Of a DNA stretch of 64,000 nucleotides, positions 27,066 through 37,254 are shown in pieces (positions within the stretch are counted from its first letter, which is position 1; each line of letters begins with the position of its first letter). Source of the DNA: Pithys albifrons albifrons. Its lineage: Eukaryota; Chordata; Aves; Passeriformes; Thamnophilidae. The notes under the pieces were generated by a model. It saw nothing but the letters and a program-made list of their open reading frames with translations, searched no databases and was not told where the DNA came from. The position numbers and the translations under genes are program-made. Location of the stretch: assembly GCF_047495875.1 (NCBI RefSeq), contig NC_092458.1:105340227-105404226 (forward strand), given 5' to 3'.

Positions 27066-28681
27066 TGGAATAAACTAACATGTATAGCTGAGTGAAGTGA
27101 ATTATTTAGCGGCACCCTGAACTTGTGCAATAGAGTCAGTGTTCACAAAAGTACAGAAACTTAAAACGTTTGCAATGAAGATTATTAAAGTTATTGCTGA
27201 AAAAACAGAAATAGTTAGAGACACTACTGAGCCACACTTCAGCAATGTGCAGCACAGAAATTTAGTCTGCTCATAAGCATAGACATATATCAACACTTAT
27301 ATTTATATTCATATATTTATGTGTGCGTGTCATACTCAATATATACAAAAGCAATTCTTACCCTATCTAGCATGATGATGCAATGATCTCATCCATTTGC
27401 AGGATATAGTCCGAGCTTACTCTGGCTCTGAAAGGGCAATATGATTCAGCTGCCCTGAAACTGGTTTTAAAAACTTTTGAGTTTAAGTAAGTATTTTCTT
27501 ATTTTTAGTAATTGGAAATATTACCATATTTATTTCATTATGTTATGATAATAAACCAAATCAAGATCCTACTACCAGGTGAAAATCTGGTTTGTATTTT
27601 ATAGAGCTTTAAATCCAATCAGTTGTGTTGCAGGTCCTTTAAAATATGCAGTTCTCAAAGACTGAACAGAGAACTGTTATGTCATCTAAGAGCCTAATTT
27701 TAAGACTTCCTAATTTCTTTCTAATTTATATTATCTCAATTTCTGTCAATTTACAGATAGGTAACGCTTCTCTCTTCCAAAGATTGACTCAGAAAAGTTT
27801 TCCTTTCCTTTGACAGGCAGGAATACGGCTGGTTTGTTCAAATTCTCCAGTACCAAAAGGAGAGCTGAAGAAATTTCTACCATAAATCTGGTCTTAAGAC
27901 CTCTGATCCAGAGCAAAAATCAGTAGTTCACAGAGCACAAAACATAAAATCACTTACTTTTCTGGAGCTCAAAAGTTTTGACAGATTAAATTTATAACCA
28001 AGTGTTTTGGGCTGGTTGCTACACTACCTGTTTAATTTAATAGTGCTTTATTAAAGATGCAGTACTGGCCATCCATAATGCTTTAACTTTATCGAGGACT
28101 TGCATCCCATGGCACATTTATGCCTGGCAAGAAAATACAAAGCAAGCATGCATTTCATAATGTCTTCTCTGGTTAGCGCTCCAGCTATGTGCTTAAAGAA
28201 CCATGCCTTACACAGATTAAATTTCTGCTGCTGAATTACTGTTCAGTGCTGAATGCCTTGCTGAACTATGGCACATTACTAAACAACTAATTTTCCAGCA
28301 TTCCCTATGTAAATAAAATTAAAGAATTTTTTTAACCAGAATAAGGAAAGAGATGGCTTTCACTGATACCCTCATAACTGCACTTGTGAAGAATCTAAAA
28401 AAGAACAAAAAAACCACAAAAAACCCAACTAAAAACTCCCAAACACCTGTATATGCAGTAAATCTGACAGTAATATTTTATATTGTCACTTAAAAATATC
28501 AAATTACAAGAAATAATGCAAATCCAGTGACCAACCTTACATTTCTGTGGTTTTGCCTGCTCTTTATCTGAGACATAATCCTCAGTGCTTCCTTTCTGGA
28601 AAAACTTTTTTTTCTTCCTATCTGTCTGTCTTGTGCATGAATATGACTCTTTGGGAATGTTGTAAAACCTATGTAAATGAA
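27066..28681. other. 5' flank of TMPRSS15, no gene recognised
   Basis: AT-rich flank. It includes an A/C-rich stretch at about 28390-28440. An open frame upstream of and continuous with exon 1 starts at 28547, but it precedes the TATA box and has no similarity to the family, so I treat it as non-coding. Confidence 0.5.
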
Positions 28682-28683
28682 GT

Positions 28684-28690
28684 TTTATGG
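28684..28690 (+). promoter_or_regulatory. Candidate CDX-type site
   Basis: TTTATGG is the complement of CCATAAA, matching the loose CDX1/CDX2 core YATAAAD. It lies about 25 bp upstream of the TATA box. CDX factors drive intestinal genes, which fits a duodenal protease, but such AT-rich words are common by chance here. Confidence 0.3.
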
Positions 28691-28714
28691 TGTAATCTGT
28701 TTATGAACATGTCC

Positions 28715-28720
28715 TATAAA
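28715..28720 (+). promoter_or_regulatory. TATA box candidate for TMPRSS15
   Basis: TATAAA within CCTATAAATATC, 82 bp upstream of the proposed start codon. A start site about 30 bp downstream (near 28745) would leave a 5' untranslated region of roughly 55 nt with no upstream ATG, consistent with the next ATG (28802) being used. Confidence 0.5.
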
Positions 28721-28801
28721 TATCTCTTCATGTGGATTATTACCCTGCTTTTCAGGCTGTGTCTTCTGTCAGTCACTATCATACAAGATTTCGAGACAGA
28801 A

Positions 28802-28946
28802 ATGAAGCTGAAAAAATCATCTGATAATAAATATGTTCCTCTTAGTAGCTATGAGGTTTTGTTTGCTTCTCTGCTTGCAGTTTTTGTGTGTGTTTGTGTT
28901 GGACTGCTTGTACTTTCTTGGTTGTCAATCCAGGAGCTGGAACGGG
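28802..28946 (+). CDS. TMPRSS15: TMPRSS15 exon 1: cytoplasmic tail and membrane anchor
   Basis: Encodes residues 1-48. The start is MKLKKSSDNKYVPLSSYEV, then a hydrophobic span of about 23 residues (19-41) rich in Leu, Val and Cys, then SIQELER. The LSSYE-x-x-FA motif and the ER/QRG ending match mammalian enteropeptidase, and basic residues before the anchor fit type II topology (N-in). ATG at 28802 has a purine (G) at -3. No other ATG lies between the inferred transcription start and this codon. The exon ends in phase 1 before GTAAGT. Unlike mammalian proteins that begin Met-Gly, this one begins Met-Lys. The open frame continues upstream without a stop, so a longer N-terminus cannot be ruled out from sequence alone. 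Confidence 0.9.
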
Positions 28947-29697
28947 GTAAGTACCCAACCTTTAGCTATTACCTTCAGGAGTTCTTCTGTAGACATTCAG
29001 ACTTGGAAGCCAGTGGTGCCTCCATTGTAATTGCATTTCTTATTTCATGCCATGCTTTTAATGCTGGCAAGGGAGAAGTGGATTTTTAGGATTTGTTATA
29101 TGTGTTTTCCTCCTCTCCTCCCCTGAAAATTGATGTGAACAAATTAGTGGGGTTAAAAAACCCCAGGGACTTGCATCTTATTCTGAAGCCATAGAAAATA
29201 ATTTTCATGGTTTAGGCTTTGGGAGAGGTCCCTGAAATGCAATACAAACTGTAAAGCTTTGGTCATTCAGGCATATTCATCAACTAGAGAAGTTAATAGG
29301 GAAACTCATGAATTTTTCCTTTTGTTCTCCATGTATAAGGTTTGAATGAGAAGACATTGATAACCTTTTGAAGTCCTTAGGTGTTCCCTAACTCTTGGAA
29401 TATGTTCAATTCTATTTTAAAAGATATTTTGAATGCCCATCTTTTGGAATCTTTTCAATTTTATTAAAAATAAATATATTGTAAAATAATTTCTTAGTTT
29501 GAGAGAGATTCTGCATAGACGGTCAGCTACCAGCATTATGCATAAATATCATACAGTCATTCTTTAGCCAATGCTCAGAGTGTGATAGAATAAAGTTACT
29601 GATACTCAGAGTAAACTAAATTGAAATCTCGATGTATGATGTTTTTCAAATGGGACTAAAGTTTTGCGTAACAGATCTTGTGTATATACATTAAGTG

Positions 29698-29785
29698 TGT
29701 CCCAGTAAGGCCACACCTGCAGTACTGTGTCCAGTTCAGGGCTCCATAGCCCAGGAGAGATCGGGAGCTGCTGGAGAGACTATCA
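29698..29785 (+). mobile_element. Internal CR1 fragment
   Basis: GTCCCAGTAAGGCCACACCT, GCAGTACTGTGTCCAGTTCA, GGGCTCC and GGAGCTGCTGGAGAG follow the CR1 ORF2 C-terminal segment. Only about 90 bp is retained, without the 3' terminus. Confidence 0.75.
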
Positions 29786-30729
29786 TAATGATCTCAATAC
29801 TCGAAAAAAAATCTGCTACCTTGAAGTTTTTGTTGCTTTCCTTAACCGAAAGTTCATTGTATTTCATACTGAAGCTCATGAGGACTAAAGTTTCTGTATG
29901 TATTAAAAAACACCAAAAACTGTTTTGCAAGAATATCATGTTCATTCCTCTAGTTGCTATTGTTGCTCTTTCCAGATTTTAAAATTTGTTCCCCATAATG
30001 ACTCTCTTACCCTCTTTCCAAAATGCTGTCCCACTCCAGTAAAATAAGACAGTGTATCTAGAGCCAGGCTTTAAATTAATGATTTTGGGTTTAGCTGAAT
30101 AGGCAAAAATGTATTCACATATAAATAATAAGACATTTTAAAAAATATTTGACTATTTAGAAACATTTGTTTAAACAGATCTTCAACTGTTGTAAGGATA
30201 AAAGGCCTTCAAAGAAGCTCACAGCAGTCTGCTGTTACTAGTTGATATTAAATTGGTGTCACTATGCTGTGCCTTCCACCAAAAGCACTTCATTGCAGTA
30301 TTTATTACTTATGTGCTTTTGTCTGAAACTTTTTTAGGGTGTTAATGCCTTAAAACAACCTAAAAATACCACTGGAACTATAACTGGTAAGCAAAAGGCA
30401 TTTCCTGTCAGTCAGCCACATTAATACAGGTCATTTCTGAAAATTTCTAGTATGTTACATAGGGAGGAAATCTTTTTATTGTGTAATCAATTGCTTTATA
30501 TATACATCATATGCTGTAATATATTAAAAACTAGATTAACTTTGCAGTAAGGACCAATGATCTAGTTTCCTTATAAATCCTCACAGAATTTCAGGTATGT
30601 TCTGGTAAGAAAGTTTGGGTCAAAAATGTTTCATCTTGTCTGACATGGGTGTTTCCAGTGCTGTCACCAAAACCAGCATACACATATAACAAGTGCACAG
30701 TGCTAATACTGAAAGTGTGAAATAGGAAT

Positions 30730-31459
30730 TGTACTGGTTTAAAGGTAAGCTGTCAGTACAAATGAACACGACACAAAAGAGATTATAAATCAGAGATACA
30801 ATTTAATAAAAATATTATAATAAATGCAATGATACAAAGAGAAATTGGTTTTAACCCACACAACCCAGAAGTATAACCCAGGGCACAAACAGAATGGTGT
30901 TCTTTAGCCCCTGTGCTGAGCCTCACATGATTCCCCCAAGTCCAAAGTAAAAAGGAAGGAAAGAAAAAACAAAAACACCCTGTTGGTTCAGATGATGGTC
31001 ACAGTCTGGTCAAGAGTGGTGTTCTAGTCCTGTCAAGGTTCTGGTCCTCCTTTGGATCCAACGAGTAGTCCCAGAGGTCTTCAAATCCCAAGATTATATA
31101 CGCTCATGTCCAGGAGTGAACATCCAGTACCTCCCCCAGGGCGGGGAGTTCCACAGTGGGTGATCTGACTCTGTGGGTCATGGGGTGTTTTGGAATTGTT
31201 GATGGCCCATTAGCAGACACACCCCCTCAGGCTGGGTGTGAAGGTGTCAATGACTCCCCGGAGGGGCATTATCACAGCTCCTGTCTCACAGGCTTCTATA
31301 ACACCCAGGTTGTAGCCTGAGGGGTCAGGTGTGCCCCGGGCAGCTGCTGCAAATGGTCCATTGTTAAGAGTTCATGAGAAATGAGTAGAGGATGTAGAAT
31401 ACATAGCCTTGGTCACACCCATACAGTGATAAACTGGTCCCACTTGCTGAACTAGGACA
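30730..31459 (-). mobile_element. Solo ERV LTR (ERVL-type) in intron 1
   Basis: About 730 bp bounded by TGTACTGG and AGGACA, giving the imperfect TG...CA ends expected of an LTR. On the minus strand there is a TATATAA box (complement of 31094-31100) and, downstream of it, an ATTAAA polyadenylation-type word near 30800, so the element points against TMPRSS15. Flanks GGAAT and TAATT do not form a perfect target duplication. There are no viral genes inside. Confidence 0.7.
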
Positions 31460-31856
31460 TAATTTACAATATTTTTTAGGACAGCACACATAAAATCCTC
31501 ATAATTCCCTGTTATCCTCCCATGTATTTTTGGTCTTTTTGTTAGACATAACTGGACATACTATTATCCCCTTTATCCATTCAGAGTGTTGCTGGAAAAC
31601 AGCATTAATGGTAATGAGAACCAAGGACAAACAACTTGCAAAAACAAGAGGTTTACAGTTGAAACTATTTTAAACACTGAATAATGTCTATTACTTTTTT
31701 GAAAACAACACTAGGCAAAACATATCTGATTGCAAAGCAAAACAAAAATCTAGAAGTTATTGTATTGATGATCTGTGTGGAATAAAATCTAAAGGAACTT
31801 TTTGTCATTTATTTCCATATCATTCAAAACACTGAATTTTATTTTTAATTATCTAG

Positions 31857-31987
31857 CTGAAGCAGATATGAATACTCATATCTACACGGGAGTATTTAAA
31901 ATAATCTCTGGAACATCATTCATTCCTGCTTTGCAGAACAGTTCATCAACTGATTTCAAAGTCCTCGCCTTTGATGTTGAACAATTG
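31857..31987 (+). CDS. TMPRSS15: TMPRSS15 exon 2: start of SEA domain
   Basis: Encodes residues 49-92, beginning with the Ala codon split across intron 1 and ending in phase 0 before GTAAGA. It contains the stalk entry and first SEA strand/helix (VFKIISG, then STDFKVLAFDVEQL). FKVLAFD is identical to mammalian enteropeptidase. The acceptor is TTATCTAG. SEA domains of type II membrane proteases form the membrane-proximal stalk. Confidence 0.93.
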
Positions 31988-32248
31988 GTAAGAACCTATT
32001 AGTCTCTGGTTAATTCAAGTATCTGTAGGTGCATTAATAGCCTAACATGACCTGCTGTTGATAACTTTTTTTCTCTCTCCAAAGTTATTTCAGGTTCCAA
32101 GCCTGGTCAGAACTCTGTATATTCCTTATCTCTGAAAATCAGTGAATCATCAAAGTAAAACTTCATTTCTATGGCCTAGAAAAAATGATTTAGTATTGAG
32201 TGTATTTTTAATTACTGTATTGATTCAAGATTTCTCTCTTTCATATAG

Positions 32249-32316
32249 ATACAAATGGTCTTTCAAGAAAGTGATCTGAAGAACAAATTTGAGAGATGTG
32301 AAATTTCCCAGTTCAA
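32249..32316 (+). CDS. TMPRSS15: TMPRSS15 exon 3: SEA domain
   Basis: Encodes residues 93-114 (IQMVFQESDLKNKFERCEIS, then QF), corresponding to the mammalian segment with SNLKNEYKN. The acceptor is TTTCATATAG. Donor GTAGGT at 32317 leaves phase 2. The alternative GTACAG four bases later would place an in-frame TAG in the exon, so I reject it. Confidence 0.88.
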
Positions 32317-33129
32317 GTAGGTACAGCTTAATTAATCTTTGAAAATACATCAAAAGTCCGTGCTTAGCTGTTTCTCTCAGGAGCACTTACCAATACCTTG
32401 CTTTTCAAGAGATCCTTGGAAACATTCTATATTATTCCTTCCACATCTTACATCTTCCAAGCACTACTCTGCAAAGTTTGACAGCAATATGTTTCTTTGG
32501 GCAAACTTCCTTCTCAGTCTGGTATATGTCCATGCCTTGACCAAACCAGTAAGGCTGAGCCCTAAGACCCACTCACAAAAATTCTCTATTTTTAAACCCC
32601 ACTAAATTATTTTTTTCACAAGGTGCTGTGTTTGCAGGGTTGCTTTTCCTTGTCATTTAGAAGGAATTTCAGGGTAGAGATCTGCTGGCATAAGCTGAGA
32701 TGTATGGAAATACACTAATATGTCCATGGATGCACATAACTCGTTCCTGAGGCTGTTAGCAAGTGAGGCTGTCACTTGACACCAGGCAAAGCTACACCCT
32801 GAGCATCCTAAATATTCCATAAAATATGTACTGTAAGACCTGCATCATTTAGTAAAGCTTGTTTGATCTCATTTTCAATATCCTGTTATGTTGGTTGTCC
32901 TACTGAAGGCAAACAGAAAAAATGGTCCCATATATGCACTGAGGTCTGAAGTGTTATTTCTATCTGCACTATTCTTAATAAGGTCCTGGTTCAGCAAAAC
33001 ACATGTAATACTGTCTCCCATTATTAAACAGTTTCAGAACATTCTTTTATCCTATCCAAATTATAAAAACAAGGGGAAACATGATTTTGTATTTTGGGAT
33101 TTTCATTGTTTTGCATTTTTTTTCTGCAG
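32317..33129 (+). other. TMPRSS15 intron 3
   Basis: An 813-bp intron with donor GTAGGT and a long T-rich tract before TTTCTGCAG. No repeat or other exon recognised. It is defined by the small exon proposed at 33130. Confidence 0.6.
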
Positions 33130-33174
33130 AAAATGGGAAGATGCCCTGGAAAGATTCCAGAAGTCAGAGACTGG
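33130..33174 (+). CDS. TMPRSS15: TMPRSS15 exon 4: 45-nt SEA loop exon
   Basis: Encodes KKWEDALERFQKSET plus two bases of the Gly130 codon. It has a strong polypyrimidine tract with TTTCTGCAG acceptor and a GTAATT donor, contains no stop, and is exactly phase 2 to phase 2, so inclusion or skipping keeps frame. Joined, it places 16 residues between the SEA strands ending SQF and starting VVVIF, where human enteropeptidase has only four as I recall it (ENGS). Skipping would leave one residue and almost no turn, which argues for inclusion. No RNA evidence is available, so it may be alternative. Confidence 0.62.
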
Positions 33175-35341
33175 GTAATTGCATATGACAAAATTTACTT
33201 AAAATATGGGCAAGAGACAATGACGCTATTGATTTAGACAGTCCTGTGGAGATTGAGTAGACGCAAAAAACCAACCAACCAAAAAAAAACAAAACACCAA
33301 ATGTTAGAGATTGCATAAGGCTCTTTAAAGAGAATGAAGCTTCATATATTTCCTTCAAAAACGTCCTTTTTACGAATAGAAAAAAAAAAAAAGTAATAGT
33401 TCCAGAGACTGTCGATTTCTAAACAGAAATGGAAAAGTGACAGTGAAGTAGTTAAGAAACTACCTGGAAGGGAAAGGATATCAGTTTGTGCTGAGCTTGC
33501 ACGAGGAATGCTTCTTTAACTGGGGAACAGAACTCATGCTATTACTAGAAACTCAAGTTTTAGATAAAGGTCTGATGACACACTGTCATAGGAAGAACAA
33601 AACAGAGGACAAAAGATTAATGTTCTAGCAGAACTGAAAGATCTTGAGAAATTACTGATATAAGTGTTTATAAGTGATATCAGTGTTTTCTGTAAATAGA
33701 TAAAGTTGATAAATATATAGAGGAGATAATTTCTTTGAATGACCATGTTTGGAAAAAAAAGTAGTATATTAACCAATGGTGAATACCTGTAAGTAATGTG
33801 AAGCAGATTTGCATTAGAGCAATCTTGTGATTGGAATAGTGAGGATATAATCCTCTTTAGCTAGAAAGGTGGAGTATAATCACTTCATGAAGGATTTTAT
33901 AGCATTAAGGGTTTGGACTACACAGAAGTAGGAGTAGGCCACTTCCAGGGTTTTGTTCTTGTGAAGGTAGATCCAGTCAGCACAATTTGTTTTCTGCACA
34001 TAGAAAGGGAATAAAAATTGGGCATAAAAAATGAATACATCTCTGAGCTGGTTGCTCAAAGTTGTCTTTGGTAGTGATGGGTTTTCAGTTTTCTCATTTA
34101 GTCAATTTGGATGCCTTTTTTAGTAGAAGACTAGTTATGCTGAAGAGCAGCTTATTTTTTCCATCAACTAAAATGGAAATCTAGATATCTGTACTGTAAA
34201 TATCTGTGTTTGACAAAACCAATTCCACTCCTGTATCTTGACACAAGAATCACAGAATCACAGAAAATTTGATGTTAGTGAAAGTTAGATATGGCTTTCA
34301 AGACAATCAGTAAGGATCTGCCTTCATTTCTGCTTTGAGTAATACTTTGTCTCAGAAATTATTTTCTTTTCATTTAAGAAGTGTTTACCCCCTTAGTCAA
34401 TCTGCTTGTTATTTCACCCTTGAAACTCCACTGAGTCACAAGCATAGCCATAAAAGCTTTTGTTTGCTCAGCATGGCCTAGAGGTTATCAGAAATATGCA
34501 AGAAGGGAAGTTTTTCCACATATTGCAAACTACAAACTATGCTCAGCAAAATGGCAGATTAATCACTCCTTACAAGGAGCACTCCTGAGCCAGTTGCAAA
34601 TGAGTAGTGTAAGTGCTTGACAATAAAAATGTTTGCACCTAAATTTAAGTAAAAGGAGGAAAAGTTTATCTTTGGCAAGTATCATACTTCAACATTACTT
34701 TACTCTAGCTACAAATGTAAAACTTCATTATAGTGTCTAGAAGGGATGACAGGGAAACAGAAAACACTGGATAAAATTCAGGGCCCATAGAAGTCAAATA
34801 CAGTTTAACTACAATTTGAAAATATCTGTTCTCAGCCATTACTGTTTCCTTGTGAGAATCCAGGAAATCACACAGCAGATCCTCACAAATGCAGAATCCA
34901 CAAATGGTCTTTGCTTTATAGAAGTGATCGCTTTTGTGACATGAACATATTATACAATTTTCCTAATACTTCAGGTTCACCATCAATATTTTAGGGCTAA
35001 ACTAGGAGACCCCTTTGCATGACAATAAACCTACTTCTTTATTTTTCTTCAAATTCAGCTCAGTTGCAGCAATTGATATAAATGTTGTTTTGTTTTGTTT
35101 TGTTTTACCCCACAGTGAAAATAAGTGTAGATAAAAGAACAAAGTTTCTCGGAGGTTCCAACCTACCTGATAATTGAGCTGTTTCTTTATGTGTCATCTT
35201 TGCCAGTCAGTACTTAAAGACAATCTGACTTTACAAGTGAAATCAGTGTTAGAATGAAATATTTTCTAGATGAGAAGTCATATAGCAGATTTATTTCGTG
35301 AGCTAGAATAACTAATGAGCCTCTCTGTTTTGTATTGCTAG
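33175..35341 (+). other. TMPRSS15 intron 4
   Basis: A 2.2-kb intron ending TGTATTGCTAG. A faint CR1-terminus-like AGAATCACAGAATCACAG occurs at 34248-34265 without a clear CR1 body. Nothing else recognised. Confidence 0.6.
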
Positions 35342-35484
35342 TGTTGTTGTGATCTTCACACTTTATTTTACCCAGATGGTAACAGTTGAGAAAGTAAAAA
35401 ATGAGCTGGTTTTGGGTGTCAACGCAAGTAACCCTAATCCTACCCAGACTTTGAAAATTGATGTTAACAGCATTCAAGTCACAG
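35342..35484 (+). CDS. TMPRSS15: TMPRSS15 exon 5: C-terminal half of SEA domain
   Basis: Encodes residues 130-177: GVVVIFTLYFTQMV, VEKVKNELVLGVNAS and LKIDVNSIQVT. It matches the mammalian segment VVFDLFFAQWVSDENVKEEL and HIDLNSVDI. The first base completes the Gly codon from the preceding exon. The G-S pair expected at a SEA autocleavage site is absent. It ends in phase 1 before GTAATG. A second donor, GTAAGT at 35494, is a better consensus match and would add three codons in the same phase. There is one N-A-S sequon. Confidence 0.9.
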
Positions 35485-37209
35485 GTAATGCTAGTAAGTT
35501 TTTGGTTTTTTTTACTCGATAAATCCTTGAGAACAAAAAGGAATATGAATGAATACTTTTGCTTCCAGACAGCAAAGGGACTGTTACTTTTGCTCTTGGG
35601 TGTCCTCATTTCCTGTTACAGAAGTTGCAGTAGCAGCTAAAAGAAACATTTATAACTTTTTCTACTAGAAATTACTAGCCAGCATCGTGTACATTCATTA
35701 AGGAGGGAATAAAGGACAAAGCAGTGATTTCCTGATGAAAACCACTCAATTTCTTCTCTTTTATGCAGTATAATACTTATAATTTTGTTAGCCCTGAAAT
35801 TAAAGCAGTTAAGGCCCAACTATGTTGTTTCATAAGTAAATGCAATGTAGTTATAGTTTTGTTTTACTAATGAATGAGCGAAGGACTCAGAGAGACTGAA
35901 GATTCATTTATTGAAAAGGTGTCAGTAAGAATAAGAAACAAAATACTGAACATGGCTTCTGGAGAAGTGCATCCAGGGAACTGGCTTCATGTTTCTGTAA
36001 AACTTAGGTAAACTGTAGGTGGAAAAAATAAAAGTAATAGGGCTTTAAAGACTAGGTAGTTTAAATTCTGTAAATATACAAATATAGTTGCTTTATGTAA
36101 GGACTAGAAAAATTATCAAAGTCTAAGTGGAAGCCCATTAAGATCATTGGGAATCTTATCTTATTTTTACCTCAATAAAGTTTTGAAACAGACCACTGAG
36201 GATGAGGATAAAAAACAATTCAAATCCTTTGAAGTGCAAGTTGATTAGCTGACATTTGAAGGAAGACCTGCTGGATTTACTATTAAGTAGCAACTGAGTG
36301 CTTTAAGAAGAGTTTGAACCTGGTGTGTCTCTTACTCTATTCTAAGAGGTGCATTTTTTGTTAAGTACTTCAGCTATTAAAAGGCTAAATTCAGTCTTTA
36401 ACTCTCTTTACTATTGCATCACATATAAGAAGTTATCCTAAATAACTGCACAGCACTGTGGAAAGTGATTGCTCATTATACTTCAAAAATTCCGCCAAAG
36501 AAAATAATAAAGAGCTTTTTAAAAGATTCTATATCCATTGATGAACTATGAAGTAGTCAAACGTTTACTGGTGTGGTTCATTAAGATGACTGTTTTCACA
36601 TATCACCTGTCCATTCCATCAGGAATGCTTCAATAAAATAATTGTAACTAATTAACAATCATAATCATATGTGTCACTTTTGCATCATGTATCTCAATAT
36701 GTTCTGCAAGATAAATCTTTTCCTATTTTGGAGGGAGAGAACTATAACACAGGTGTGACTCCTGAAATTGGTTTTCACAGTGATTGAAAGCAACTTCTTT
36801 AAACTATCTCAGGTTAATTTTACCTCATTTATCTATTCTAAATATTGTTCTATAAGACACAGGTGCTGTGAAATTCTCTATAAAATAAAAATTCTCAAGA
36901 CAAAGATTTCCCAGATGAAGATATTTTATATGCAATACAATGAATAGGGATTGGGGATTCAAAGGAATTGCAGTGGTTACGAAAACTCGTAACCTCAACT
37001 CACTTTCAGGACATTCCTTCTTAGGAGAATCATAGAGTTTGAAACAAGACTGTGAACAGGGTGAGATAAGCAAAAGAAATGATAGAGGACACTGCTAGTG
37101 ATTCAATGAGAAATAGTCACAGATGATTTTTTTCGTCTAACTTTTATTTCTGTCATATCACAGTAGATACTGTGCTATAAGACTTTGTAATGAACTTTCT
37201 TTCTTCCAG
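35485..37209 (+). other. TMPRSS15 intron 5
   Basis: A 1.7-kb intron ending TTTCTTCCAG. No repeat or exon recognised. Confidence 0.7.
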
Positions 37210-37254
37210 TAGCTGATGAAAATCTTACCACAACGGCGCCTTTAACTTCATCAG
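37210..37254 (+). CDS. TMPRSS15: TMPRSS15 exon 6: Thr/Ser linker exon A
   Basis: 45 nt encoding VADENLTTTAPLTSS with a split Gly at the end, phase 1 at both sides, donor GTCAGT. It lies between SEA and LDLa1, where mammalian enteropeptidases have a variable Thr/Ser/Pro-rich stretch. The acceptor is CAGTAG, so splicing may remove or keep the Val codon (exon start 37210 or 37213) without a frame change. The sequence is likely O-glycosylated and has one NLT sequon. Confidence 0.8.

Larger units (their letters stand above)
28947..31856 (+). other. TMPRSS15 intron 1
   Basis: A 2.9-kb GT-AG intron (GTAAGT ... TCTAG). It contains a short CR1 fragment and a solo LTR, listed separately. I see no additional exon. 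Confidence 0.85.

Noticed and set aside
28547..28801. Upstream in-frame extension of TMPRSS15 exon 1 with several Met codons
   Set aside because: Its first part lies upstream of or over the TATA box, the translation has no similarity to enteropeptidase, and homology begins only after the Met at 28802.
34248..34275. CR1 insertion signalled by repeated AGAATCACAG
   Set aside because: Only the terminal repeat is present and the following bases do not follow the CR1 order clearly.
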